A stretch of DNA of 64,000 nucleotides from Calycina herbarum (lineage: Eukaryota; Ascomycota; Leotiomycetes; Helotiales; Pezizellaceae): assembly GCA_001414485.1 (NCBI GenBank), contig LLEY01000036.1, positions 310,001 to 374,000 on the forward strand, given 5' to 3'. The translations under genes were made by a program, and so were the position numbers. Shown here piece by piece: positions 34,872 to 45,980 of the stretch (within the stretch, counting starts at the first letter, position 1; each line of letters starts with the position of its first letter). The notes under the pieces were generated by a model that worked only from the letters and a program-made list of their open reading frames with translations, did no database searches and was not told where the DNA came from.

Positions 34872-36076
34872 TCAACAACCAAATCTCCCATAATCACGGG
34901 CAGATGCCTCAGAATCAGAACTAGAATCGCAATCAGACTCCGATTCAGACTCCGAATGAGAAAAATCAGCTTCATACCCAGAAACAAGAGAATCTGAGTT
35001 CCACGGAGAACCATCATCACCATCGTCCGCATACTGTGGGTCACACCAATGAAGAACATACGGGACATCTAACAATTTCTCCTCATCCTCTCGCCTATTC
35101 CAAGGTACGCTCACTTCAAATATATCTGTTTGTCGCACACAAGAAAGTGGTAGTAACAGTTCAATCTTTCTTCCTGGCTTTTCCCCAATATTCCCAACAC
35201 ATCCATCAAATTTCACTTTCAATATCTTCAGGCTTTCCATTTTGGAAATAATTTCAAAAGCCTTCTCGGCTGTTGTTCTCTTGTCTCCCGTCCTTCTTGA
35301 CATCTGTCGATCATAATGGTACTGCATTCTGGCATCGTTTATGGGGATCGTGAGACATAGACTCCGGATGATGTTCACCCGTTGTGGAAGAAGAGTTGCT
35401 GAGAGATCAACAATCGTGAGTGGATGTTCGACGTTAAAAGTATAGGAGCTATACAGAAAATACACCGCCTCGCGGTATCTACCCACGGTCATATTAATGA
35501 ATATCCATACCAAAGAGAATATCACATTGGGTGTACATACATCTGCCTACAAACCCGAAGTAAAGCTACCGGACCGCGCCACTGCATGGAAGCCAGCATG
35601 GAAGGTGAAATTTCGAGATTGTGGGCACCGCAATGGAAGCTATTTTGGGCATTCGAATACAAATAACGCGACGCATAGCGTGTAGGATTCTCCTGTGTTG
35701 ATGGGCCAGATTGACCAATTCTGTAAAAACACCCAGTTGAATTATGTTTGGGTATGCCATCTTCCCACACACAGGCAATATAAAAGAGTCTTCTCGTATT
35801 GATATTCTGCTCAATCATCAAAAATCGCTCATCATCGTCCTCTACTTGTTGATCCGTGAGTTTTCCAGGAATGTCAAACGATAGTCTGTATATTTTTTGT
35901 CTCAATTCCAACGGAAGCGTAAAAAAGCCTGTGCAGGTGTTTTGTGGAATCTGTTGCATAGACTTAGGGTTGGTGAGAGCTCGTCGTCGTGGTCGCACTG
36001 GTGTCGGGATGTTCTTTAATCGTTCACTGACTTTGTCGGCTTCTTTTTGGGCTGGGGGGATCCTTGACCGTGCCAT
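34872..36076 (-). CDS. DUF7730-domain protein (380 aa)
   Basis: Two exons, 36076-35541 and 35478-34872, joined by a 62-nt intron (donor GTATGT, acceptor GGGTAG); coding sum 1143 nt. The join restores ALLRVCRQIYREAVYFLYSS, a segment conserved across this fungal family, which makes the intron secure. Near residue 50 is FFTLPLELRQKIYRLSF, the family's LPxELRxxIY opening motif, somewhat like an F-box. The C-terminus is acidic and serine-rich (SESESESDCDSSSDSE). I used the ATG giving MARSRIPPAQ; the open frame extends up to 36244 with other Met codons, but that stretch is unlike the family. Molecular function unknown; such genes form large fungal families. Confidence 0.85.
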
Positions 36077-36783
36077 GAAGCGGGATTTATGGCACATAGC
36101 GAAGCACAGAAAAATATCGGACAGGTTCCCGAGAGTATGGTTGGTGAGGTGAAACAAAATATGAGTCTTCCTTCTAGCTTGGTGTGAGTAATAATTACGG
36201 CAGGCTTGTGGCACGGGCAGCAACACGTGCAGATCGAAGTGCATGACTAGCTAAAAGATCCATTGTCTAGCTAAAGCCTACCAAAAATACTAGTTTTGAA
36301 AGCTATGGATTGAAAAGCTTAATTTTAAGTTGAATACCAGACTTTAGGGTGCCCTCAGTAATGGTCTGGTATTCGGTAGCACAGTTGTAAAAACATTCGC
36401 AAACTTCTACTACAAGAACTCGGTGGCTTGATTTGTATGTGCATCTGCCGAGAACTATCTGTCCAGTGGTTTTGATGGGTTTTAGATAAACATGCTAAAA
36501 CGTGCTGTCAATATATACAAATTGCATCGCGGGGAAATGTCAATTTATCCCTGGGAATGTATCCCGCCTAAAAGTGGGATCAGTTACATACGGGACATAA
36601 CAAAGCTTATCAGATGTTTGAGGGGAGAGAACTAAAACCATTTAAATAAGAAGGCATTACTTCTTTTCAAACAGAAAGCTTGGAGTCATCACTCTCATTT
36701 ATTCGGTTTACCTACACCGTTCGCTTTGTGGCTCGCTCTTCTCCCCTTGATTACAACTTACACTTCATACGAATCTCAAAGTT
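36077..36783. promoter_or_regulatory. Divergent intergenic region of DUF7730 and DUF8021 genes
   Basis: Holds both promoters. A TATA-like ATTTAAATAAG at about 36640-36650 lies some 135 bp upstream of the rightward start, followed by a CT-rich leader. Confidence 0.55.
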
Positions 36784-37581
36784 ATGCTTTTTTCAGTCTC
36801 CAATATTTTGGGGGTTAGCGCTCTGATAGCCCCAATTGTATCAGCAGACTGTACCAGAGAAGGACTTCTCGCAGCAGCGGCCTCATACATCTCAGCTCAA
36901 ACAAGAGGACAAATTTCCACCCTTGCCCTCAGTACCTCCAATTTTACATACAAAGAGAACAACAAAGTAGTGGATATCAAAAAAAGCGTTCTCTCCCAGG
37001 CATTAAAACTCGATCTCAACCGCACAACTGCCGATACCGTCGTTTGCGCAAGCTACACCATGTCAATTTCCACCAAAGGCTCGAAGCCTTACGTCTTATC
37101 TACACAAATTCGCCATCCTGTAAATGACACGAGTTCAATTTCAATGATCGACACCATTGCTGCCACTACCAAAGATCTGTTTTTTGACGCCGCTCAGACG
37201 TTGAAGTACATCCAAGCTGAAAACTGGGCGACTCTTGAGGCAACGAAGAGACCTAGTAGGGAGTTATTGAAGAAAGTTGGAGACGCCTATTTAGATATGT
37301 GGACGGATAGTACGGCAGCGGATACGATTCCATGGGGAACGAATTGTGAGCGAGTTGAAGGTTCACGATTGACAAAACCTTGTGGTGCGTTGTTGCCGCA
37401 TGGGGGAAGCGCGAAAGTGAATGGAAATAGGAGATATGTTATTGATGAGACTATCGGGTCTGTGGATGTGCTTTGTTCGTTTGATAGTCTTGATCCCGAT
37501 ATGCCTGATTCTCACGAGGTTAGGGTCGAAGATGGGAAAGTAAAGTATGTTCATACTGTTACTGTATATGGGAGTCGCTAG
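36784..37581 (+). CDS. Secreted DUF8021-domain protein (265 aa)
   Basis: Single-exon gene. Signal peptide at residues 1 to about 21 (LGVSALIAPIVSA, then DCTREGLLAAAASYISAQT). The start of the mature protein, CTREGL plus an amphipathic helix, is typical of the fungal DUF8021 family. Cysteines at VVCASY, TNCERV, KPCGAL and VLCSFD probably form disulfides. NFT, NRT and NDT are N-glycosylation sequons. The C-terminal half has the family's GSRLTKPCGA region and ends in a beta-rich YVHTVTVYG stretch. Length is normal for the family, so the gene looks intact. Extracellular role unknown; members occur in many plant-associated fungi, so an apoplast role is possible but unproven. Confidence 0.87.
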   Translation: MLFSVSNILGVSALIAPIVSADCTREGLLAAAASYISAQTRGQISTLALSTSNFTYKENNKVVDIKKSVLSQALKLDLNRTTADTVVCASYTMSISTKGSKPYVLSTQIRHPVNDTSSISMIDTIAATTKDLFFDAAQTLKYIQAENWATLEATKRPSRELLKKVGDAYLDMWTDSTAADTIPWGTNCERVEGSRLTKPCGALLPHGGSAKVNGNRRYVIDETIGSVDVLCSFDSLDPDMPDSHEVRVEDGKVKYVHTVTVYGSR

Positions 37582-38164
37582 GGCGGAAATTCGACTGAAG
37601 CTCAATCGCTACTTTTATTAACTACTGAATGCCAACTTTTGTGTAAGACCCTTGGAAGACTTTTGTAAAATCTTTTATAATAAAAATGAATGCATGTAGA
37701 AGAAACGGGCAAAAAAATTGACCACCAAGTTTGTCCGTGGCTTCTGAGTGGATTTCTCGCGGTAGATAATAAAAGCTGCCGTAAATACCTCAGATTAATT
37801 CACCTGAATACCTAGCTCGTTGTTTTCAGCTTTATAGGGTAATTCAAGGTAAGCCAAATTGTCCCAATCATTTGGGATGATACTTTAAAAGTTGGCACAA
37901 CGAGCTAGTCTACCGCGAGGACTTCTCAAATTTGACGGAATCCCAAATATGTGTCTTACTTGTGGTAGTGACTAGTGTCTCGTCAACTTTGCCTTCCTTT
38001 CATGGTAACATGAAACTTCGAGAAACATAAAAACTGTTTTGGAATCTTGTTTTTTCAAAGTCTCGTAGCTCTCGGGCCTGATTCATGCCTATCAGTATAA
38101 GAGGAGTCATCACTCCCCTCTCCCTTCTTGCTCGTACCAACTTGAAAGGAATATTCAGATAGAG
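37582..38164. other. Intergenic with one MITE
   Basis: 3' flank of the DUF8021 gene, then the MITE copy at 37756-37920 and the upstream region of the gene at 38165. Confidence 0.5.
37756..37920. repeat. MITE (GCGGCAG family), variant copy
   Basis: Contains ATAAAAGCTGCCGTAAAT near the left end and the sub-terminal pair CTAGCTCGTTGT (about 37811) and ACAACGAGCTAG (about 37895). The outermost sequence CTCGCGGTAGA is mirrored by TCTACCGCGAG at the right. The usual right terminal motif is replaced by this pair. Confidence 0.7.
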
Positions 38165-38824
38165 ATGACTCCCATTACTATCAAGTATGGAAAACCGTAC
38201 AAAAAGATCTGCAAACGCGTATTCCTCAAACTTTGCAACTCACTCAAGAAACTTTTATATATCAACCCCAAGATGTCTGAAGAAAAGACACCAAATACCG
38301 TACCGTAAGTTCCTTTCAGTCCTTGGCTCATGAACTGAAGCTCACCCAACACAGTAGAATTAGAAAACCCATTGCCGACTTCCCACACCCTACACGTCGA
38401 GAATACCCGAGTAATCACCCTCAAGGAAGCGAGAAATGGACTGAGGGATGGCTAGAAAATAGACGAAAGGAAATCAACCTATATCTTGAGAGATTATGTG
38501 AGCCATCCATGTCTTATATTATATTTCTCGACTAATTTTGACCCTGGAATAACAGATGAGCTTCATGTTAAACTTGAAAACGCGTACAGGGAAGGAACTA
38601 GTAGGGAAGTGGAACGCTACTTCGTGGAACGTTGCTATATCGATAGGAGGGTGATTCATTTTCCTAGCTATGGTATTGGAGGAGCGAGGGAGAAGTTGTT
38701 GATTATTAGAGGGGAATTAGAGAAAGAGTTGAAGGATATAAACAGGAGACTCGTGGAGCCTAGAAGTGGTGGAGAGGAGATGGGAGCCTCAACACCTGAA
38801 GTCAACCAATACACAAAAGAATAG
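38165..38824 (+). CDS. Hypothetical basic protein, three exons (183 aa)
   Basis: Exons 38165-38304, 38355-38497 and 38556-38824. Introns are 50 nt (donor GTAAGT, acceptor ACACAG) and 58 nt (donor GTGAGC, branch GACTAAT, acceptor AACAG). The coding sum of 552 nt keeps one frame throughout, which is good evidence for a real gene. The N-terminus is very basic (KYGKPYKKICKRVFLKLCN). The middle is helical and charged (WLENRRKEINLYLERLYELH). The rest includes YFVERCYIDRRVIHFPSYG and a further helix. No domain recognised, no signal peptide by eye. Met38 (MSEEKTPNT) is an alternative start. Probably lineage-restricted. Subcellular site and role unknown. Confidence 0.7.
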
Positions 38825-40030
38825 AACCGCTACACAGTGTTATCATTTAACATTTAAGTTCGAGCCTTGAGCAACTGTAGAGAAGTAGAGTGGATAGGCA
38901 TATTGGAGGAGCATTAGCCCTGCAGATTTAAGTGGGTAAATGTACAAAAACTTGGTGATTGAAAGTTCTATAGATTTGTGTAAGGTATGAATAAGTAACT
39001 AGAAAATTGTGGGTAACCTACAGATAGTCACATTTTGTTTGTCAAGTGGGCTATTTGAGGGTTACCAATGGATGTCTTAACTTTTTTAAGCCAGGTTATT
39101 CACAGGTAACATGTGAATGGCTTGACATTCATGATTGACTGTGCTATTTGTAGGTTACCTGCCAATAGACTGACATTTTCAGAACCCACTCATCATAGGA
39201 AACCCATAAAAAAAAAGCCACCCTTTTCATATCAGCTATTTTCAGGTACAAATAGCAGGACCTTCTGCGTATTCTGTCCACTAGTAACCCATGGATAGCT
39301 TAATTTCTAATTGTGAGAGGATTCGTCATCACTATCCGGCATCTCATTATTTGAAAATGTCTATCATTATTAAACAGAAATTATCTGAGAAGGTCGAGTT
39401 TAAAAAAATTAAAAACTCACTTTATTAATTTTCCTAAGCCTTCTCAAAAACACTTACGATCTTCCGCGAATAGTTCGTATAATGGGAAAGAAGGTCCTGG
39501 AAAAGATTGACCAAACTCTCACAACAACCAGTGCGTGAGGTGAATCAGTGTTGCAATAAACATGTAACGTGCGTGAACGTGTAGTAATAAGTTTGGCCTT
39601 TGCTCCTGAACACCCTTTATGCTAGATATCTCAGACAATCAAAGCTATTAATCGATAATGTTTTGGACAATGAAGAAAGCAGTTTCTCATTCTTCTAAAC
39701 CGTCTCGAACAATAAATAGTTTTAACTATCAATCATAGAATATCTCGTACAATGTTTACCTCCATAGGGGTGAAATATTTAGGTTATCTCTTAGGCTAAT
39801 GGCTCAGGGTTCAATAATAAGTTGCGAATTATTCACTGCCGCTTTTAAGACTTATCTCATTCATGAATTTGGCAGATGACGATGGTTGTGCCATTTACAG
39901 ATTCACCCCAGCATCGCTCTTGATTCATTTTCTTTCCATTCCAACTGATATGCTCCATTCGAAGCATAAATACCAGGCCGCATTGACCTTTTGTTGTTCT
40001 TCAAAACCCTCCTGACAACCCGAAGTTAGC
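38825..40030. other. Intergenic, includes MITE relic and promoter
   Basis: AT-rich. A right-end MITE motif lies at 39834-39849 (CACTGCCGCTTTTAAG). A TATA-like CATAAATAC at about 39964-39972 sits some 60 bp upstream of the next start codon. Confidence 0.5.
39700..39849. repeat. MITE (GCGGCAG family), right end only
   Basis: The right terminal motif CACTGCCGCTTTTAAG is present. The left part is too diverged to place, so its boundary is approximate. Confidence 0.45.
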
Positions 40031-40716
40031 ATGAGCAATCTCCACCACAAAGTCTTCGATCTTCTTACCGAGTTAAACCCACTGCATCGACTCGACCCTT
40101 ACCGGCAACCTCAAAACCAAAACATAATGTCCGATACACCTAAGCCAAAGATGGAGAAAGGCGACAAGGCAGAGCGAGGCGCAAAGCAAGGCGCAAAGCA
40201 TACCGAAAATACAACCCGTCAACCATCTGTCAACAAAACTATCAACCCCATCGAACAACTTGTTGATATCACTGAAACACTCAAAACTATTAAACCAACT
40301 TCCACACTATCGCCAACCGACGCAACCGAGTGGGAGGAGGTATTCAAGCCTGAACTTGGATCGTCGGATAGTGGATCGGATGACTGGGAGATTATCGATG
40401 AGCGCGATACTAAGCCATGCGTCGTTGCTGCCAAAAAACTCCTCGAAAAGCGCCAGAAGAAAGTTGAGTCTCTCAAGAAGCTTGGTTGGTGGTGTTTTCA
40501 ATTGTCCTTATGAGAGTTTACTAATATCTACTCACAGACCTCGAGCTAGCTGCTGAGAAATCGACTGGAAAGGGTACGAAGGATGGCAAGAAGTCGGTCA
40601 AGGCATCCGAGGAGAAGGTTGAGGATAAGGAGAAGCGCCGAAGAGAATTGAAGGGGGATATCAAGCGTCTTGACCGTCTGTTGGATGAGGTAAATGCAGA
40701 GAACTCGCGTTCGTAG
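40031..40716 (+). CDS. Hypothetical charged coiled-coil protein (210 aa)
   Basis: Two exons, 40031-40484 and 40538-40716, with a 53-nt intron (donor GTTGGT, TTTACTAAT branch, acceptor CACAG); coding sum 633 nt. The protein is hydrophilic: a Lys/Gln-rich N-terminal part (MEKGDKAERGAKQGAKH), a Thr-rich middle, an acidic patch (SSDSGSDDWEIIDERDT), then long charged helices spanning the exon junction (KKLLEKRQKKVESLKKL, then EKRRRELKGDIKRLDRLLDE). This suggests a cytoplasmic or nuclear coiled-coil protein. Met33 (MSDTPKPK) is an alternative start. No family recognised. The TATA-like site and the clean splice junction support expression. Confidence 0.72.
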
Positions 40717-41979
40717 GCATGATGGGACGGGGATAAACTGGTTTCGACCACGGATACAGGTTAAGGAAAGGGTCCAGGACGATACGCGATCCTATGGAGT
40801 CAGGTATTCAGATGAGTGATAATTGCATGGTACTTCGCGTCTAACGCCCTGTCTCCAATATGCGTGATGTTAGTTGTGGGTAAGAGTCCCGACCTTTACT
40901 CTGCGTATACCCCTCCGTTGCTTTAGATATCCCAGAACAATTATTATCATTCCCCGAGAAGGATTTTCGTTGTTTAGTCCTAGATTCTTCCAAACATTCT
41001 CGGAGAATGTAATTGTTCTAGTTTTTCCCTACGTACCTCCAGAAAAGTCCGACGTGGAGCGGCGAACCAGCGTCCCATCTGCTGCCACAAGAGTTACAAG
41101 AAGCACCCTGTCCCTTCTTAGCATCAATGGAGTTGTATGAGGAAACCCAGGCTCCGAAAGAAATAAACAAGTTCTCATAGACGCAAATAATGCAGAAGAG
41201 ATGAATTGATGCGATAAAGCGGCAGAAATAACAGGCGCAACGAAGAAAATAAAATCAAAGGCCCGCTGAGCAGTCCAACTCCCGACAGTTTGGTAGTACC
41301 CCGCCTTCACCAACACCCAAGAGATTACTCCAACGAATAGCTGCCTGTGTCGGATGATACTCCCAGATACGAATCCCGAGACAGCTTCGTCTGTAGGCAA
41401 GTGGGTTCAGGTTGCATTTTATATTTCCAGACCGGGTTCGAAGGTGGACAGTACAGTATCATAGCGCTCTGGGCGGAATTTGAAGAGCAAAAGTTGAAGC
41501 TATTTTGAATTCAGTCCACCGCGCCGAAGGATATAGAAAATCCATCTTTGCTCTCGACAACGGTTGGTCGATCCGTGAACTGCCCTGGGTGGTTTAGCGT
41601 GAACCCTTGTCACCGCTGGCGCTAAGAGGAGGGGTCAGAACTCAGCGTCTCCAAAGTCGATTACGATTACAATACAAGCTCCTCGGCTCCCAACTATTTC
41701 AATCTCTCGTCACTTTCAGGTCAACACCATAATCGAAGCGCATCATTGCATCTGCCATGAACGTTTAAACGTCCCGAGAATCGAGAAGAGGTGCATATCT
41801 CTTGCAATTCTCGCAACAAAGTCTCCCCACTACGACCTCTTCTCCTCCACCTGCAACGCCATTGATCTCAGCCATTCCGCATATCCAAAGGCGGTATGTC
41901 ACCGTATAACTGTGTATAAATCTTGTGTAAATCGGACCATATGCTAATCGATTGGTACCTGACAGTAGGTAACGTCGTC
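40717..41979. other. Intergenic, includes likely 5' UTR intron of the F-box gene
   Basis: No secure gene. A donor GTATGT at 41894, a TGCTAATC branch and an acceptor GACAG ending at 41965 define a 72-nt intron just upstream of the next start codon, most likely in its 5' leader. A leftward 123-codon frame at 41029-41400 was not accepted. Confidence 0.5.
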
Positions 41980-43750
41980 ATGGATAACATTACATCCCGA
42001 ATATATCCACCTGCAAGTCGGAGCACTGCACGACCTGCAGCAGCGGACACGAAGGTGGCAGAAAATGCGACAGAGATATCGGAAGCCTTTGAAACAATCC
42101 ATTCGCCACTTTCAGACTCGGGGGGCTCTGAAGGCGGAACAAGCGTACGCCCAGACAATGTGCAAACAACAACCCTGGACGCTGCAACCGAACCACCATT
42201 GTCGAAAGAGCCCCTCAGTATATCCCACCTCGAACAACTTCCAAATGAGCTTTTGTCGAGTATATTTAGCTACCTTGATTCCCCCAAGCCATCGGAATCC
42301 GTGCTTCTCGACGAGCCAACCTTCGACCTGACAGCCGCAAAGTCCGCACCTCTGAAAGCGTTCTCTCAAGTCTCCAGGCGGTGGAGGACACTAGTCATAC
42401 CAGTTCTATTCGAGCATGCTCGGTTTATTGTTGCGGATTCGAAATATGAAAAACAAGGGCTGAGCAAGCAAATCGATCCATTCTATAGCTTTGTTAAGGA
42501 ACAAGGCCTCCGGAACATCATTGCCAGTTTTACGTTGTTGATTCATGATCACAAGGTTTTCTATATTTCAGACAAGGAAGATCGATTGAATTCCTTCTCC
42601 TTGTTCTGGAAGTATCTCTTTCAAGTCATTGATCCTACCGATTTGCTTCTAGTAGCCCATCCGGCCGCACTTGGCCCGCTCACTGCTTGCCAGGTGGTAT
42701 TGGAGGATGCATGGACTCTTGATTGCCCCTGCCACTACCTTCGTCTTCAAAGATCTCCCACTCCGCCTGCTGTTGCTGAACAATACCCCAATGCACTTTC
42801 AGCGGAAAAGTTCCCAACCGATGGCCAAACTAGGGGTCTTGTAGAGCCAGTAACAGAAAACTTTTCGGTAGACAATGTTCCGGATCTTGCAACTCGATCC
42901 GCCGGAAAAGCACAACCCCCCGATACAACAGCTGTGGGAACTTCTTCCGAAGGTACAACTCAAGAACTTCCACTTGCACCACTTTCCGACTTGGAGCCAT
43001 GGGAGCTCCCTCGTGCCGAGACTTCTGCTATTTTCGACATTCGGCCGTGGACAAGTCTATTACTTAATGAAGGCTCATTTGTTCGAGCTTATGCTACTTA
43101 TGAGTTTTGGACGAAACGTCTCCCTTCGGTAAGTACCCTTATCATTTTATAAAATGAACCCCATATCTGACTATCCCAAAGATTCTCTCAGATCTTGTAG
43201 GCGCAGAGGAAGAGTCACACAGGCCATTTATCAGCCCCTCCATACGGGACATGTCATACATTGCAATATTTCCAACAGAAAGACATTTCAGGGGCTTCGC
43301 TGAGAATCTACCGAGACTTGATAAACTCTACGTGCAGCTCGTTCCGCGAAATGATATCCTGGATACGCCGAGCAAGATGATTCAAGTTGAACCAGATGAT
43401 CTATGGGGCGAGAGAAATAGCTGCTACGCATCATTAGTGAGGGAGCTTTTCAACTCCCCTCCGTCCGACAACTACAAATATCTCCAAGTTTTCGAATCTG
43501 GGGATGCTGCTGATAGAGATGCGTGGCTTATGGCTGGTAGGTGATCCTAGAATGAGCTTTTCGGATACTTTGCATTGGTGCATTGTGAAACTAACTTAAT
43601 TTGAAAGTGGAATATGTCAGGCGATCCAACAACGGCTGGAAAATTGCCAGCGATGGTGTTTTCGTGAGAGATGCAACGGATGTCGACAAGGAGAATGAAG
43701 AGGCTAACGATGGGGAGGAAAACACGTCCTTGTCAGTCATAATAATATGA
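41980..43750 (+). CDS. F-box protein (548 aa)
   Basis: Three exons: 41980-43128, 43182-43536 and 43608-43750. Introns are 53 nt (donor GTAAGT, acceptor AAAG) and 71 nt (donor GTAGGT, CTAAC branch, acceptor AAAG); coding sum 1647 nt. The F-box is at about residues 80-125 (ISHLEQLPNELLSSIFSYL, later FSQVSRRWRTLVIPVLFEHA). Such proteins bind Skp1 in SCF ubiquitin ligases and choose substrates through the remaining sequence, here without visible LRR or WD repeats. The N-terminal 75 residues and a 100-residue insert near 300-400 are Thr/Pro/Glu-rich and disordered. I chose ATG at 41980 because the upstream Met codons (41923, 41941) fall inside the probable leader intron. Substrate unknown. Confidence 0.83.
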
Positions 43751-44574
43751 GTAATTTATACGACGACGTGCGCTGACAGGAGACCAGCCAGGGCTCTCTA
43801 ATTCGATGGGCCTGGAATGGGACGACCAGACTTCCTGTCTCTGCTTTTCCGATGTACGAACGACCCATGGGCCCTGCATGATGCTCATTTTGATGGGTTA
43901 ACTTTATGGAATTTAGGTTTGATGTATGGATCATGGCATGTTTGTAGGAAAGAAAGTAAGAGGTGTAGCTTGGAAGGTTGGATATTTTAAGGGTCGATGC
44001 TTTCCGTTTAGCAAATACGTCCTTCGCCCAACGTGGTTTACAAATCTAATTATATGTTACTCGCGGTACAACGTACGGAACAGGTGGCATTAAATTTGTC
44101 AGGAGAATCAAACTGAGAACCATCTAGACTATTAACTTATATACTTCTCGAACAGTCAAGTTCGTTTGTCCTCCTTACGGAATTATTGTAAGAGAAGTGG
44201 TCTTCGGTACTTTACTTTAAGTTGTTTGAAACAGTCTAGGATAATCAAATTATTGTTCAAGGGGAGATTTAGAAGAATTAGAAAAGTTGGTCTCTTGATT
44301 CTCCGGAATCCTCCGAAACAATTGCGTGAGAGTAAGTAAAATAGCAAGTCACCGGTCGGGCAGGTCTCACTCGAGCTCCGATTTGATCTCCGAACCGGGA
44401 ATATAAACCACCTAGACCGGGGATTCTACCGGAGTGACGCGCTGTGAACCTCGAAACGCGATCTCCTTCGAGTCTCGACTTCTAGGAGTTTCCCACTCCC
44501 TTCCGCAGATGTAGGTCAGAAACCATACCCAAATCACAATTCTCGTGAAGACCGTAAGAAATAGCGGCACAACC
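43751..44574. other. Intergenic between F-box and dynactin p25 genes
   Basis: 3' flank of the F-box gene, an AT-rich middle and the p25 promoter. Nothing else recognised. Confidence 0.5.
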
Positions 44575-45287
44575 ATGTCCAAAAAGGCGGCCAAGGGCGA
44601 GTATATCGAAACCGTACGCTCCCTACTCGCCGCATGGGATAATTCCATCACTGACTTCTCTTCCCTCCACACAGGACACTGGCAACAAAGTCTCTCGGCG
44701 CTCCCAAATAATTGGCACAACGAATATCATCCTTGGTGGGAAGACGGTCATACAAGCTGAAGTCATCATCCGCGGCGATTTATTGCGTTCCTCTGTTAGT
44801 GCCCCAGAGGCAAAGAGTCCGAATGCTGTGGCGGTGGCTATTGGGCGGTATTGCATTTTCAGTCGAGGATGCGAGTTGAGACCGCCGGGGAAGATGTATA
44901 AAGGGTGGGTTTCATGCTATTCCTTCCCCGTTCTCGGCAGACTGGCGGAACCAAAGGAGCGACAAGCTAACGACCAAACGCAGAACATTCTCCCACTACC
45001 CTCTCAAAATCGCGGACCATGTTTTCGTAGGACCTGGATCTATTATCGAAGCTGCCCTCGTCGGTTCACACGTTTCGATTGGTGCCAACTGTGTGATTGG
45101 GAAATTCACCATTGTTAAAGACTATGTTAGGATAATGGAAGGTACGGTTGTGCCGCCGAATATGGTGATTCCGAGCTTTAGTGTTGTGGCTGGGAGACCG
45201 GGGAGGGTTGTGGGGGAACTTGCGGAGGGAGAGGTGGAGGGGTTTGATTTGAGGGAGTTGTATAGGAGCGTAGGAAATAATGTTTGA
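44575..45287 (+). CDS. DCTN5: Dynactin subunit p25 (190 aa)
   Basis: Component of the dynactin pointed-end complex, which links dynein to cargo such as early endosomes in filamentous fungi. Exons 44575-44613, 44675-44904 and 44984-45287; introns 61 nt (donor GTACGC, acceptor CACAG) and 79 nt (donor GTGGGT, branch GCTAACG, acceptor CGCAG); coding sum 573 nt. The first exon gives MSKKAAKGEYIET, continuing DTGNKVSRRSQIIGTTNIIL. That opening and IIRGDLL match p25 in animals and fungi. Hexapeptide-type repeats of a left-handed beta helix run through the middle (DHVFVGPGSIIEAALVGSHV, IGANCVIGKF), then VVPPNMVIPSFSVVAGRPG and a short C-terminal helix. Length and motifs are normal, so it appears functional. 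Confidence 0.94.
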
Positions 45288-45945
45288 AGGGGCGGGGGAG
45301 AGGCCCTGGGACTTGGGTTGTCTATGAGGCACGATCACCGAGCCATGGCATATCAATAAGGCGGGACACTACCTTAGAAGCAACTAAGGAGAGGATATTC
45401 AAGTTTTTGGGGGGAGACGGTAAATTTATGGAGGAAGAGCAATGATACCCAATTTTTTTTCAATGGATTTTGGCAAGCGAAACAAGCAACTTGCCCAGGC
45501 AAGTATTTTGAAGCACTCTTGGTTACGAGTCAACTTAAGGACACTGACGATGTTCAATAACTACAGATTCATGGGCATGAGTATTGGCCGTTGGGCTTGA
45601 TAGGACTATGACGAGGTCCTCGTGGAATCCAAATGGAAGACACTCTCGCGAGATGGTACTAGGAGGAAGAGAGAACATCACAGTTATAGAGTCGAAATAA
45701 AGGGGTTCAAAGCCTGGTGGGTGGATGGTTGCCATGGAATTGTGGCGAGTGGGAATGGGCGTGGAAATGGTGGGGATTGCATCAAATGGGATTCGCTGCT
45801 TGACTATATGGCCTGCAATGAAGTAGGAAGGAAGTATTGAAAGAGATAGTATTGTAAGTGTGGCTAAGGTATCATGCGTCCAAGGTGGTGGGTGACATCC
45901 ACCCCCCGCGATTCGTTTTCGATGCCGATGAATCATATATATGGA

Positions 45946-45980
<35 letters not shown>

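Noticed and set aside
41029..41400. Leftward 123-codon frame with hydrophobic stretches
   Set aside because: No family resemblance, no promoter or splice context, and irregular composition. It lies in the leader region of the rightward F-box gene. It also contains GATAAAGCGGCAGAAAT, a possible MITE end, which argues for non-coding DNA.
45693..45706. GGTTCAAAGCC resembling a tRNA B box
   Set aside because: No cloverleaf, acceptor stem or A box could be placed around it.
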